Source of the DNA: Luteimicrobium subarcticum
GTDB lineage: Bacteria > Actinomycetota > Actinomycetes > Actinomycetales > Cellulomonadaceae
Length of the DNA: 64,000 nt
NCBI RefSeq assembly: GCF_002798015.1
Contig: NZ_PGTZ01000007.1
Coordinates: forward strand, 1-64,000
Reading direction: 5' to 3'
In this document: positions 24,309 to 33,003 of the stretch, piece by piece
Position numbering within the stretch: the first letter of the stretch is position 1
How the letters are laid out: each line of letters starts with the position of its first letter
Notes under the pieces: model-generated
What the model was told of the DNA's origin: nothing
Database searches by the model: none
The model's input: only the letters and a program-made list of their open reading frames with translations
Translations under genes and position numbers: made by a program

Positions 24309-25196
24309 GTGTGCCGCCTGTTCGCCCTGCACGCCGGCCCCGACCCCGTCCCGGCGACGTTCTGGCTGCTCGACGCACCCGACTCCCTCGCCGCGCAGTC
24401 GCACCGCAACCCGGACGGCGCGGGCATCGGGGCGTTCGACGCCGACGGGAGTCCTCGCGTCGACAAGCAGCCGCTCGCCGCGTACGACGACACCGACTTC
24501 GCGACCGACGCCCGCACCCTGGAGTCGACGACGTTCGTCGCGCACGTCCGGTACGCCTCGACGGGTGCGCTGACGCCGGAGAACACGCACCCGTTCGTGC
24601 AGGACGGTCGGCTGTTCGCGCACAACGGCGTCGTCCTCGGGCTCGACGCGCTCGACGCGCGGCTCGACGAGCTGGGCGCCGCCGACCTCGTGCACGGCGA
24701 CACCGACTCCGAGCGCGTGTTCGCCCTGGTCACGGCAGAGATCCGGCGGACGGGAGGCGACGTCGGCGCGGGCCTGACGACCGCGCTCCGCTGGGTCGCC
24801 GCCGAGCTCCCGGTGTTCGCGCTCAACGTCGTCCTCGCGACCCGCGACGACGTCTGGGCGCTGCGCCTGCCCGCGACGCACCGTCTGTTCGTCCTCGAGC
24901 GTGACGGCGACGTGGCCCAGTCGCCGCTGGACGCCCGCAGCCCGCGCATCCGCGCGCATGCGCCGGCGCTCGCGGGGGAGCGGTCGGTCGTCGTCGCGTC
25001 GGAGCCGATGGACGGCGAGGACGGCTGGCGCGCTCTCGTGCCGGGCGAGCTGGTCCGCGTCGACAAGGACCTGCGCGTGACGTCGTCGTTCCCCGTGCCG
25101 GACGGCCTGACCCACCTGGTGACGCTCGCCGACCTCGGTCACCACCTCGGTCATCACGCTGCGTCGTCGCAGGCGCCGTCGGGTGGCGCGGAGTAG
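24309..25196 (+). CDS. Class II glutamine amidotransferase domain protein (EgtC/YafJ-like)
   Basis: 295 aa from GTG 24309, 2 bp after the stop of the polymerase gene. The start is fixed by chemistry: Met is followed at once by Cys2 (MCRLFALHAG), the N-terminal nucleophile of class II amidotransferases once Met is removed. Also visible are NPDGAGIGAF, FVAHVRYASTG, ENTHPFVQDGRLFAHNGV and HGDTDSERVF. The fold resembles YafJ and EgtC. EgtC would hydrolyse the gamma-glutamyl intermediate of ergothioneine, but no egtB or egtD is nearby. The substrate is therefore unknown. Confidence 0.87.
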   Translation: MCRLFALHAGPDPVPATFWLLDAPDSLAAQSHRNPDGAGIGAFDADGSPRVDKQPLAAYDDTDFATDARTLESTTFVAHVRYASTGALTPENTHPFVQDGRLFAHNGVVLGLDALDARLDELGAADLVHGDTDSERVFALVTAEIRRTGGDVGAGLTTALRWVAAELPVFALNVVLATRDDVWALRLPATHRLFVLERDGDVAQSPLDARSPRIRAHAPALAGERSVVVASEPMDGEDGWRALVPGELVRVDKDLRVTSSFPVPDGLTHLVTLADLGHHLGHHAASSQAPSGGAE

Positions 25197-25297
25197 ATTT
25201 TCGGCGTCGACGTCACTGACGACGGGCCAGGCAACGCAGGGCCGCGCCGCACGCACCACCCCGCTCGTGTCGCCCCTCCTCGCCGCCTGGAGCCGTC

Positions 25298-26152
25298 ATG
25301 CCTGGAGTCATGGTCCGTCGTGTGCTCTCGCTCGGAGCAGCCGCCCTCGCCGCCCTCGGGCTCGCGGTCGGGACCGCCGCAGCGCCCGCCCTCGCGACGT
25401 CGACCGCCGGACCGCCGCCGACCAGCTACTACCTCTCCTTGGGCGACTCGCTGGGCTTCGGCTTCCAGCAGCTCAAGATCGCGGACGTCGCCACGCAGGG
25501 TGCCGCCGCGTGGACCACCGGGTACACGGACGACCTGGCGGCGACGCTCGCCCGGACGGGCCGTCCGCTGACGGTGACGAACTACTCGTGCCCGGGGGAG
25601 ACGACGACGTCGATGATCGCCGGCGGGTGCTCGTGGACCCGCAGCGGCCTGCCGCTGCACGACCCGTACTCCGGCCCGCAGCTCGACGCGGCGGTCGCGT
25701 TCCTGGCCGCGCACCCTGGCCACGTCCCGCTGATCACGCTGTCCATCGGCGCGAACGACGTCCTCAAGGGCTACCCGGCGTGCCTCGCGACGAATACCTG
25801 CCCCGAGCTGGCCCCGGAGCTCGCGACGCTGCGCGCGAACCTCGCGACGGTCCTGGACCGGCTGCACCAGGCGTCGCCGTCGTCGAAGGTCGTCGTCCTG
25901 TCGATCTACGACCCGTTCGGCGTCGCGTACCCGGAGAGCAAGACGCTGGCCGTGCAGGTCGATGCGACGATCGCGGCGACGGCGCTGACGCACCACGCCC
26001 GGGTCGCGGACGCGTTCGTGCCGTTCAACGTGCTCCCGCGGCCGGGGCTGTGCGCGCTGACGTACTTCTGCAGCACGGGCTCCGACATCCACCCGACGGA
26101 CCAGGGCTACCGGACGATCGCGTCGGCGTTCTACCTGGCGCAGCTGTTCTGA
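25298..26152 (+). CDS. Secreted SGNH/GDSL hydrolase (lipase/esterase)
   Basis: 284 aa with a signal peptide (about 1-33, ending ALAT). SGNH blocks: GDSLGFG (nucleophile Ser51), YSCPGET (block II), SIGAND (Asn153), and SDIHPTDQGY (Asp262, His264). Several Cys residues suggest disulfides, fitting an exported enzyme. The family includes secreted lipases and esterases; the substrate is unknown. ATG 25298 has CTGGAG just upstream; ATG 25310 is a second possible start that would not change the mature protein. The 100 bp upstream (25197-25297) show no clear gene. Confidence 0.85.
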   Translation: MPGVMVRRVLSLGAAALAALGLAVGTAAAPALATSTAGPPPTSYYLSLGDSLGFGFQQLKIADVATQGAAAWTTGYTDDLAATLARTGRPLTVTNYSCPGETTTSMIAGGCSWTRSGLPLHDPYSGPQLDAAVAFLAAHPGHVPLITLSIGANDVLKGYPACLATNTCPELAPELATLRANLATVLDRLHQASPSSKVVVLSIYDPFGVAYPESKTLAVQVDATIAATALTHHARVADAFVPFNVLPRPGLCALTYFCSTGSDIHPTDQGYRTIASAFYLAQLF

Positions 26153-26169
26153 GCGCGCGCCGTCATCCC

Positions 26170-26228
26170 TTGACGACCACGACCGCCCCCCATATCGTTT
26201 CTCGATAACATCGAAAAACGATATGGGG
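26170..26228 (+). promoter_or_regulatory. Promoter with 13-bp inverted-repeat operator for the DUF2975/XRE operon
   Basis: -35 TTGACG (26170-26175), exactly 17 bp, -10 TATCGT (26193-26198). The -10 lies in the left arm of a perfect 13-bp inverted repeat, CCCCATATCGTTT (26188-26200) with AAACGATATGGGG (26216-26228). The AT content is far above the surroundings. The HTH protein of the same operon is the obvious candidate to bind here and repress its own operon. Confidence 0.75.
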
Positions 26229-26233
26229 ATGCC

Positions 26234-26932
26234 ATGAGTGCGCCGGCAAGACGACGGCCCACCGGTGACGACCGCGTGCGGGCGCGCGGCGAGAGCGTCG
26301 CCCTCGAGGTGCTGCTGTGGGGGATCCTCCTCGTCGTCCTGGTCACCCAGGTGATCCGGCCGGTGGTCGGACCCGACGGGCTGGGCTGGTACGACGGCGC
26401 ATCCGTCGAAGGTCCCCCGTCGATCACCGTGACCCTCGACCCGGCCGTCGTCGACACGATGACGGTCCCGCCGACCCTGCCGACGCTCGACGACACCGCC
26501 GGTGCGGTCAGCCCTGGGCAGGTCGAGATCGTCCCGTCGCGCGACGCCACCGTGACCTTCTGGTCGCCGACGTTCCGCCAGCTGGCAGCGGCGGACGGGC
26601 AAGAGCTCGTCGACGGCCTGGTCGCCGCGGCCGTCCTGGCGCTCGTGATCCTCGTCGTGCGGGACCTGCGGCACGGGGAGCTCTTCACGTCCCGCAACCT
26701 GCGCCGCGGGTACGCCGTCGCCGCGACCGTCGCCGGCGGCGGCATGCTCGCGCAGGCCGTCGGCACCTGGGGACGGATCGGCGTCCTCGAGAGCCCGCAG
26801 GTCGCGCCGTACGCGCGGCTCGAGTGGACGGTGAGCTGGGGACCGCTCGTCGCCGGGCTCGCGGTGTTCGTCGCCGTCGAGGCGGTCCGTCAGGGCGTGC
26901 AGCTCCGCCGCGACGTCGAGGGGCTCGTATGA
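26234..26932 (+). CDS. DUF2975-type membrane protein
   Basis: 232 aa. A membrane segment (VALEVLLWGILLVVLVTQVI) is followed by an extracytoplasmic loop of about 80 residues. Three more segments lie near 126-141, 160-178 and 200-215. The order, with ELFTSRNLRRGYAVA between TM2 and TM3, matches DUF2975 proteins, whose function is unknown. Its stop overlaps the start of an XRE-type regulator gene (ATGA). This pairing is common in Actinobacteria and Firmicutes and suggests a two-gene sensor or regulatory unit, perhaps for membrane stress. Confidence 0.8.
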   Translation: MSAPARRRPTGDDRVRARGESVALEVLLWGILLVVLVTQVIRPVVGPDGLGWYDGASVEGPPSITVTLDPAVVDTMTVPPTLPTLDDTAGAVSPGQVEIVPSRDATVTFWSPTFRQLAAADGQELVDGLVAAAVLALVILVVRDLRHGELFTSRNLRRGYAVAATVAGGGMLAQAVGTWGRIGVLESPQVAPYARLEWTVSWGPLVAGLAVFVAVEAVRQGVQLRRDVEGLV

Positions 26933-27186
26933 GCCGACGGGACGACGCCCGACCCGACCACGCCCCTCTCGACGACGAGCCCACCGGGATCGTCGTCCGT
27001 CTCGACGCCCTGCTCTCCGACCGCGGCATGACGCTCACCGAGCTCGCCGACCGCGTCGGCATCACCGTCGTGAACCTGTCGGTCCTGAAGAACGGCCGGG
27101 CACGAGCCGTGCGGTTCAGCACGCTCGCCGCGATCTGCCGCGAGCTCGGCTGCCGGCCCGGCGACGTCCTCGACTACGAGCCCTGA
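26929..27186 (+). CDS. Small XRE/Cro-C1 helix-turn-helix regulator (YozG-like)
   Basis: 85 aa, start overlapping the DUF2975 stop. The HTH (MTLTELADRVGITVVNLSVL with KNGRARAVRFSTLAAICREL after it, and GCRPGDVLDYEP at the end) matches the short HTH_26 type that travels with DUF2975. A disordered 20-residue N-terminus precedes it. It most likely binds the inverted repeat at 26188-26228. Confidence 0.87.
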   Translation: MSRRDDARPDHAPLDDEPTGIVVRLDALLSDRGMTLTELADRVGITVVNLSVLKNGRARAVRFSTLAAICRELGCRPGDVLDYEP

Positions 27187-27198
27187 GAGGATCGCGAG

Positions 27199-27741
27199 AT
27201 GCCCGGCGACCTCCTGATGCGCATCCACAGCCCGGAGTTCCGGGCCATGTCCGAGCGCGTCCTGCGCGCCACCGAGCTGACGTCACGGCTCAACGTCCTC
27301 CCGTTCGAGGACGAGTCCGGGAAGGCCGAGCTGTTCGAGCAGATCCTCGGGCGGCCGCTGCCCGCCCACGTCACGATCTACCCGCCCTTCTACACGGACC
27401 ACGGTCTGAACCTCGACCTCGGCGAGCGGGTCTTCGTCAACCAGGGGTGCACCTTCCTGGACTACGCGGGGATCCGGCTGGGCGAGCGGGTCATGGTCGC
27501 ACCGAAGGTCACGTTCATCACCGTCGGGCACCCCGTCGACACGGACGACCGGCGGGTGTGGCTGACGGGCGGCCCGATCGATGTCGCGGAGAACGTCTGG
27601 ATCGGCGCGGGTGCGACGATCCTGCCGGGCGTCAGCATCGGCCGGGACTCGGTGGTGGCGGCCGGGGCGGTCGTGGCGGACGACGTGCCGCCGGCCAGCC
27701 TGGTGACGGGGCAGAAGGCGGCGGTCCGGCGACGGTGGTGA
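27199..27741 (+). CDS. Maltose/galactoside-type O-acetyltransferase
   Basis: 180 aa. A short helical N-terminus is followed by a left-handed beta-helix of hexapeptide repeats (about 70-175). FITVGHPV carries the catalytic His111, and the C-terminal IGAGATILPGVSIG, RDSVVAAGAVVADDVP and TGQKAAVRRR coils are typical. It would move acetyl from acetyl-CoA to a sugar hydroxyl, possibly to detoxify non-metabolised sugars. GAGAGG lies 8 bp upstream of ATG 27199. The neighbours give no hint of substrate. Confidence 0.88.
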   Translation: MPGDLLMRIHSPEFRAMSERVLRATELTSRLNVLPFEDESGKAELFEQILGRPLPAHVTIYPPFYTDHGLNLDLGERVFVNQGCTFLDYAGIRLGERVMVAPKVTFITVGHPVDTDDRRVWLTGGPIDVAENVWIGAGATILPGVSIGRDSVVAAGAVVADDVPPASLVTGQKAAVRRRW

Positions 27742-27767
27742 GCCGCCCGTCCGGCAGGGGCGACGCA

Positions 27768-27773
27768 TAGGGT
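27768..27773 (+). promoter_or_regulatory. Leaderless -10 box of oligopeptidase gene
   Basis: TAGGGT is followed by 6 nt and GTG 27780. Confidence 0.5.
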
Positions 27774-27779
27774 GGGCGC

Positions 27780-30182
27780 GTGCCCGACACCACACCGCAG
27801 GACGCCGACCGCCAGCACCCCGCCGAGCAGACCGGGCCGGCCGAGCCTGCGGAGCCGACGCGCCCGAACGCCCAGGCGGCCCCCGCCGCACCGCCGACGG
27901 CCGACCGCCGTCCCGTTGCGCGCACGCACCACGGCGACACGTTCGAGGACCCGTACGAGTGGCTGCGCGAGAAGGACGCCCCGGACGTCCGGGCTTACCT
28001 CGAGGCGGAGAACGCGTGGACGTCCGCACGGACGGACCACCTCGCCGCGCTGCGCGGGACGCTCGTCGACGAGATCCGGACGCGCACCCAGGAGTCCGAC
28101 CTGTCCGTCCCGGTGCGCCAGGGCGACTGGTGGTACGTGACGCGGACGGTCGAGGGCGCGCAGTACCCCGTGCACGTGCGGATCCCGGTCGACGACCCGA
28201 AGGACTGGACGCCGCCGGTGGTCGACCCGGCGTCAGCGCCGGGCTCCGCGCCGGGTGAGCAGGTGCTGCTCGACCAGAACGTCGAGGCGGAGGGCCACGA
28301 CTTCTTCTCGCTCGGCTCGTTCGACGTCTCGGCGGACGGCGGCCGGCTGCTGTACGCGGTCGACACCGAGGGTGACGAGCGGTTCGTCCTGCGGGTGCGC
28401 GACCTGGCGTCGGGCGAGACCACCGACGAGATCCCCGAGACCTTCCCCGGTGCGTTCTTCACGCCCGACGGCGGCCACCTCTACTACACGACCGTGGACG
28501 ACGCGTGGCGTCCGGACACCCTGTGGCGCCACCGTCTCGGCACGCCCGCGGCGGACGACGCGAAGGTCTTCCACGAGCCGGACGAGCGGTTCTGGCTCGG
28601 TGCCGGGCTGACGCGGTCGAAGCAGTACGTGGTCGTCGAGATGGGCTCGAAGATCACGTCCGAGGTCTGGCTGCTGGAGGTGTCCCCCGACGGCGAGGGC
28701 ACGTTCGACGAGCCCCGCGTCGTGTGGCCGCGGCGCGACGGCGTCGAGTACTCGGTCGAGCACGTGATCCTTCCGGTGGAGCCGACGCCGGAGCAGCAGG
28801 CGGAGCGTGACGCCGCCCGCGCGGGCGCCGGGCCGGACGGGACGTGGCACGTCGGCGGGTCGAGCCACGGTGCCCTGCTCGTCCTGCACAACGGCGGCAC
28901 GGGCGAGGCGCCGGAGAACTTCGAGCTGGCCCTGGTGCCGGAGTCCGGTCCGCGCGACCCCGAGCACGCGATCACGGTGGTCCCCTCCTCGGCGCACACC
29001 CGCCTCGAGGACGTCGACGCGTTCGCGGGCCACGTCGTCGTGTCGTACCGGCGCGACGGGCTCGCCCGGATCGGCGTGGCGCGGATCTCGCACCTGACCG
29101 GTCCGTTTGCGGGCGGCACCGCCCCGTGGGACCTCGCCGAGATCCCCTTCGACCAGCCGCTCTTCACCGCCCAGGTGGGCTCGAACCCGGAGCACCACCA
29201 GCCCGCGGTGCGGATCGGGTACGCGAGCTTCGTGGAGCCGGCGACGGTGTACGACTACGTCGTCGCGACGGGGGAGCTGCGCGAGCTGCGCCGCCAGCCC
29301 GTCCTGCCGGGCCCGGACGGGCGGGCGTTCGACCCGGGCGAGTACGTGCAGCGCCGCGAGTGGGCGACCGCGGACGACGGCACGCAGGTGCCGGTGTCGC
29401 TCGTCTGGCGCAAGGACGCCCTGGGTCTCGACCAGGCGGGCACGCGCGCCGACGCGGCGCCCCTGCTGCTGTACGGCTACGGCTCGTACGAGACGAGCAT
29501 CGACCCGTCGTTCTCGATCCCGCGCCTGTCGCTGCTGGACCGGGGCGTCGTGTTCGCCGTCGCGCACGTGCGCGGCGGCGGCGAGCTGGGCCGCTCCTGG
29601 TACGAGGACGGCAAGGAGCTCACGAAGAAGAACACGTTCACCGACTTCGTCGCAGTCGCACGGCACCTCGTGGGCGCGGGCTGGACGAGCCCCGCCCGTC
29701 TGGTCGCGGACGGCCGGTCCGCGGGCGGGCTGCTCATGGGCGCGGTGGCGAACCTCGCGCCCGAGCTGTTCGCGGGCATCCACGCGGGCGTCCCGTTCGT
29801 CGACGCGCTGACGTCGATCCTCGACCCGTCGCTGCCCCTCACGGTCGTCGAGTGGGACGAGTGGGGCGACCCGTTGCACGACGCCGACGTGTACGCCTAC
29901 ATGAAGTCGTACAGCCCGTACGAGAACGTGCGCGAGGGCGTCCGCTACCCGCGGATCCTCGCGACGACCAGCATCAACGACACGCGCGTCCTGTACGTCG
30001 AGCCGGCGAAGTGGACGGCGCGCCTGCGCGAGGTCGGCGCCGACGTCCTGCTCAAGACGGAGATGAGCGCGGGCCACGGCGGCGTCTCGGGCCGGTACGC
30101 GCGCTGGCAGGAGATCGCGTTCGAGGACGCGTGGCTCCTCGACGTGCTCGGGCTCGCGGGGGATGCCTCCGACGACGCCTGA
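27780..30182 (+). CDS. ptrB: Oligopeptidase B-like S9 peptidase
   Basis: 800 aa, no signal peptide. After a disordered 45-residue N-terminus, HGDTFEDPYEWLREKD begins the prolyl-oligopeptidase fold. A beta-propeller (about 120-500) gates a C-terminal alpha/beta-hydrolase domain. The catalytic triad is Ser647 in DGRSAGGLLMG, Asp734 in TSINDTRVLY and His766 in SAGHGGVSGRY. The GSYE and GELGRSWYEDGK segments match oligopeptidase B, which cuts short peptides after Arg or Lys in the cytoplasm. A hairpin at 30191-30219 lies between this gene and the convergent CHAD gene. Confidence 0.9.
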   Translation: MPDTTPQDADRQHPAEQTGPAEPAEPTRPNAQAAPAAPPTADRRPVARTHHGDTFEDPYEWLREKDAPDVRAYLEAENAWTSARTDHLAALRGTLVDEIRTRTQESDLSVPVRQGDWWYVTRTVEGAQYPVHVRIPVDDPKDWTPPVVDPASAPGSAPGEQVLLDQNVEAEGHDFFSLGSFDVSADGGRLLYAVDTEGDERFVLRVRDLASGETTDEIPETFPGAFFTPDGGHLYYTTVDDAWRPDTLWRHRLGTPAADDAKVFHEPDERFWLGAGLTRSKQYVVVEMGSKITSEVWLLEVSPDGEGTFDEPRVVWPRRDGVEYSVEHVILPVEPTPEQQAERDAARAGAGPDGTWHVGGSSHGALLVLHNGGTGEAPENFELALVPESGPRDPEHAITVVPSSAHTRLEDVDAFAGHVVVSYRRDGLARIGVARISHLTGPFAGGTAPWDLAEIPFDQPLFTAQVGSNPEHHQPAVRIGYASFVEPATVYDYVVATGELRELRRQPVLPGPDGRAFDPGEYVQRREWATADDGTQVPVSLVWRKDALGLDQAGTRADAAPLLLYGYGSYETSIDPSFSIPRLSLLDRGVVFAVAHVRGGGELGRSWYEDGKELTKKNTFTDFVAVARHLVGAGWTSPARLVADGRSAGGLLMGAVANLAPELFAGIHAGVPFVDALTSILDPSLPLTVVEWDEWGDPLHDADVYAYMKSYSPYENVREGVRYPRILATTSINDTRVLYVEPAKWTARLREVGADVLLKTEMSAGHGGVSGRYARWQEIAFEDAWLLDVLGLAGDASDDA

Positions 30183-30190
30183 CGGTGCCG

Positions 30191-30219
30191 GCCGCCCCTG
30201 GTCAGAGGGCCGGGGCGGC
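30191..30219. terminator. Bidirectional hairpin between ptrB and CHAD genes
   Basis: GCCGCCCC (30191-30198) pairs with GGGGCGGC (30212-30219) between two convergent stop codons. Confidence 0.45.
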
Positions 30220-30221
30220 GG

Positions 30222-31232
30222 TCACCGGCGCGCCCAGCGCCACAGCCGCGGCCGGGACGCCGTCGCCCAGACGTCCTGCGCGGCGGCGACCGCGGCCCGG
30301 GCGCGCTCCCGCTCGCGCTCGACCAGCAGCCCGTACGTGAAGCCGTTCTCGCCGGACAGGTGCGCCTGCATCCCCGTCGTACGGAACAGCGCGGCGAGCT
30401 CGCACGCGTCGTGGTGCGCGCCGAGGACGTCCTGCACGTCCGCGAGCGCCGCAGCCAGCGTCGCCGCGTGGTCGCCGACCGTGGGGACGGACGCCTCGGC
30501 GGCGTAGCGCACGGCCTTGACCTTCTTGCGCGCCTCGTGGAGCGCGGCGGCGAGGCGCGGCGCGGTGGCCGAGGAGGAGTGGATGGCGTGCCCGTCGGCC
30601 GGGTCCAGCACGGCGAGGACGTCCAGCACACCCGCGGCACGGTCGACGCGGCGCCGGGCGCGACGGAACGCGTGCCGGACGACCCGGGCGGCGACGTCGT
30701 CGGCGGGGTCGTCCGCACGGCGGCGAAGCGGTGGACGCGCGGCGCGGGCGGCGAGCGTGGCGAGGGCGTCGAGGTCGGCGAGCAGCCGCCGGTACCGCTC
30801 GGTCCCCAGCTGCGCCGCAGCCTCGCGCTGCGCGGCCCGGTACCCGCGGTCGAGCCGGTCGTCGAGGCGGGCGCGCACCGGGCCGACGACGAGCTCGGCA
30901 GGCAGGTCGTCGAGCAGCGCACGGGCGCGGTCGCGCTGGACCTCGAGGTCGCGGGCGGTGCCGAGGACGCCGCCCCACCAGCGCAGCTCGGCGCGCAGCG
31001 GCTCGACGGCGGCGCGGTCGAGGACGGGCCGGAACGTCCGCAGGGTGCTGCGCAGGCGCCGTGACGCGACGCGGGCCGCGTGCACCGCGTCGGGCTCGTC
31101 GTCCCGGACGCGCGGGCCGGCGTCGGTGAGGGCGTCGACGTGTTCGCGCAGGTAGCGGGCGACGAGGTCGCCGCCCGTGGTCGGGGGCGCCGCGGCGCTG
31201 TCGTCCGCGGGTCCGTTCGCGGGTCGGCTCAC
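30222..31232 (-). CDS. CHAD-domain protein
   Basis: 336 aa. GTG 31232 is chosen because it overlaps the stop of the upstream nitroreductase (GTGA); a longer reading to 31331 would run back into that gene. The CHAD helical domain holds the conserved basic and His residues: EPDAVHAARVASRRLRSTLR, LREARKK-like LHEARKKVKAVRYAAE, and VLGAHHDACE. CHAD domains bind polyphosphate and sometimes localise to polyP granules; they often occur with CYTH triphosphatases, which are absent here. The function is probably polyphosphate binding, with partners unknown. Confidence 0.88.
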   Translation of the reverse strand: MSRPANGPADDSAAAPPTTGGDLVARYLREHVDALTDAGPRVRDDEPDAVHAARVASRRLRSTLRTFRPVLDRAAVEPLRAELRWWGGVLGTARDLEVQRDRARALLDDLPAELVVGPVRARLDDRLDRGYRAAQREAAAQLGTERYRRLLADLDALATLAARAARPPLRRRADDPADDVAARVVRHAFRRARRRVDRAAGVLDVLAVLDPADGHAIHSSSATAPRLAAALHEARKKVKAVRYAAEASVPTVGDHAATLAAALADVQDVLGAHHDACELAALFRTTGMQAHLSGENGFTYGLLVERERERARAAVAAAQDVWATASRPRLWRWARR

Positions 31233-31693
31233 CGGGCCGGGGCGGGTTCGAGCACGACGAGCGGGATCTCGCGGCCCGCACGCTCCGCGTGCTCGGCGAA
31301 GAACGGGTAGGACGCGACGAGGCGTTCCCACTCGCGGTCGCGTTCGTCGCCGGCGAGGACGCGGGCGGTCGCGTCGTACGCCTCGGTGCCGTCGCCGCCA
31401 TCGACCTCGACGTGGACGGACGGGTCGGCGACGAGGTTCCTGAACCAGGCGGGGTCGTGGGGCGACCCGTTCCCGGACGCGACGACGAGACGCCGGCCGT
31501 CGCCGGCACCGCCCTCCAGGTCCGGTCCAGGTGGGACGAACATCATCGGAGCGGTGCGTTCCTGCCCGGTGCGCCGTCCGCGGGTCGTGAGCAGGAGCAG
31601 CCGGTCGCGGTGCATCCCGGGGATCTCGCCGCCGTAGCGGAACGCCTCGATGACGTGGCGGTTGATCTCGAGCGGGTCGTCGTCGGGTCCCAT
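31229..31693 (-). CDS. Nitroreductase-family deazaflavin (F420)-dependent oxidoreductase
   Basis: 154 aa, full length for the DDN/Rv3547 family. LLLLTTRGRRTGQERTAPMM and VVASGNGSPHDPAWFRNLVADP are the family signatures for the split beta-barrel that binds F420. The enzyme would use F420H2 to reduce quinones or other electrophiles and so guard against oxidative stress. It is coupled by a 4-bp overlap to the CHAD gene and lies downstream of LigC on the same strand. ATG 31693 stands 6 nt after CACGGT on the minus strand. Confidence 0.9.
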   Translation of the reverse strand: MGPDDDPLEINRHVIEAFRYGGEIPGMHRDRLLLLTTRGRRTGQERTAPMMFVPPGPDLEGGAGDGRRLVVASGNGSPHDPAWFRNLVADPSVHVEVDGGDGTEAYDATARVLAGDERDREWERLVASYPFFAEHAERAGREIPLVVLEPAPAR

Positions 31694-31760
31694 GCGTCCA
31701 CCGTGCGCCCCCTTCCTGGTCGGCGCGAGTCGGTGTTGCGGGCGCCGGGGGCGGGACAGG

Positions 31761-32948
31761 TCAGCGGGACAGGACCTCCGCGAGGTCGAATCCCGGGACC
31801 TCTTCCAGCTGGGTGTAGGTGCAGGAGTCGGCGTCGCGGTCGTCGCGCCACCGGACGAGCTGTGCCGTGTGGCGGAACCGGTCGCCCTCCATGTGCTCGT
31901 AGCGGACCTCGGCGACGAGCACGGGGTCGAGCGGCACGAACGACAGGTCCTTCTTCGCGTTCCAGCGGGAGACGCCGCCGGGCAGCCGCGAGTCGCCCGA
32001 CGTCGCGTCGGTCTGCCAGCGCGCCCACGGATGCTCGTCGAGCGGGACGCGCAGCCGGTCGAGCTCGGCGACGAGCTCGGCGCGCCGGGCCATCGGGAAC
32101 GACGCCGCGACCCCCACGTGGTGGAGGACCCCGTCGTCGTCGAACAGGGCGAGGAGCAGGGAGCCGAGCAGGGGCTCGGCGTCCGTGGACGCCTTGTGCA
32201 GCCGGTAGCCCGCGACGACGACGTCGGCGGTGCGCTCGTGCTTGACCTTCGTCCAGCCGCGCTTGTCGGGCTGGTACGTGGACGCGAGCGGCTTCGCGAC
32301 CACCCCGTCGAGCCCGGCACCCTCGAACTGCTCGAACCAGCGCTGCGCCTCGTCCGGGTCGTGCGTCACCTGCGACAGGTGGACGCGCGCGACCGCGCCG
32401 AGTGGCAGGTCCGCGTCCGACGCGACGGTGCCCGCCGACCCGAGCGCCGCCTCGAGCCGCACCCGACGCTCGGCGAGCGGCAGGCCGGTGAGGTCGTCGT
32501 CGTCGAGCGCGAGCAGGTCGAACACGACGAGCGACGCGGGCGTCTCGCGCGACAGGAGCTCGACGCGCGACGCGGCCGGGTGGATGCGGTTCTGCAGCAG
32601 GTCGAAGTCGAGGCGCGCCCCCGCGCCGGACTCGTCCGGCCCCGGCGACCGGGGGATCACGAGCTCCCCGTCGACGACGCACCGCTCGGGCAAGGCCGCC
32701 CGCACTGCCTCCACCACCTCGGGGAAGTACCGCGTCAGGGGTTTGGTGTTGCGGCTGCCGAGCTCGACGTCGTCACCGTCGCGGAACACCACGCACCGGA
32801 ACCCGTCCCACTTGGGCTCGTACGACCAGCCCTCACGTCCGCTGTCGCCGCGGTCGCCGGAACCCGGCGAGCCACCGGACGAGCGCGGGATGCGCGGTGC
32901 CGCCTTCGCGAGCATCGGCAGGACGGGTGGCAGCACCGGCAGGTCCAT
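31761..32948 (-). CDS. ligC: ATP-dependent DNA ligase, LigC type
   Basis: 395 aa. Nucleotidyltransferase motifs: I, EPKWDGFR with adenylated Lys46; III, VVDGELVIP; IV, AGLDGVVAKP; V, GWTKVKHERT. An OB-fold follows (from about 255, with RWNAKKDLSFVPLDP). Length and order fit mycobacterial LigC, a back-up ligase in non-homologous end joining. Together with the stand-alone polymerase at 23137-24306 it could perform the two steps that LigD unites elsewhere. ATG 32948 lies 6 nt after TACGCT, a leaderless start. Confidence 0.92.
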   Translation of the reverse strand: MDLPVLPPVLPMLAKAAPRIPRSSGGSPGSGDRGDSGREGWSYEPKWDGFRCVVFRDGDDVELGSRNTKPLTRYFPEVVEAVRAALPERCVVDGELVIPRSPGPDESGAGARLDFDLLQNRIHPAASRVELLSRETPASLVVFDLLALDDDDLTGLPLAERRVRLEAALGSAGTVASDADLPLGAVARVHLSQVTHDPDEAQRWFEQFEGAGLDGVVAKPLASTYQPDKRGWTKVKHERTADVVVAGYRLHKASTDAEPLLGSLLLALFDDDGVLHHVGVAASFPMARRAELVAELDRLRVPLDEHPWARWQTDATSGDSRLPGGVSRWNAKKDLSFVPLDPVLVAEVRYEHMEGDRFRHTAQLVRWRDDRDADSCTYTQLEEVPGFDLAEVLSR

Positions 32949-32954
32949 CCGGCC

Positions 32955-32960
32955 AGCGTA
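32955..32960 (-). promoter_or_regulatory. Leaderless -10 box of ligC
   Basis: Minus-strand TACGCT, 6 nt, then ATG 32948. Confidence 0.5.
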
Positions 32961-33003
32961 GGAGCGCGTGCGCCGCGCCGCAGCGGCAGCCGGTCGCGCG
33001 GTG

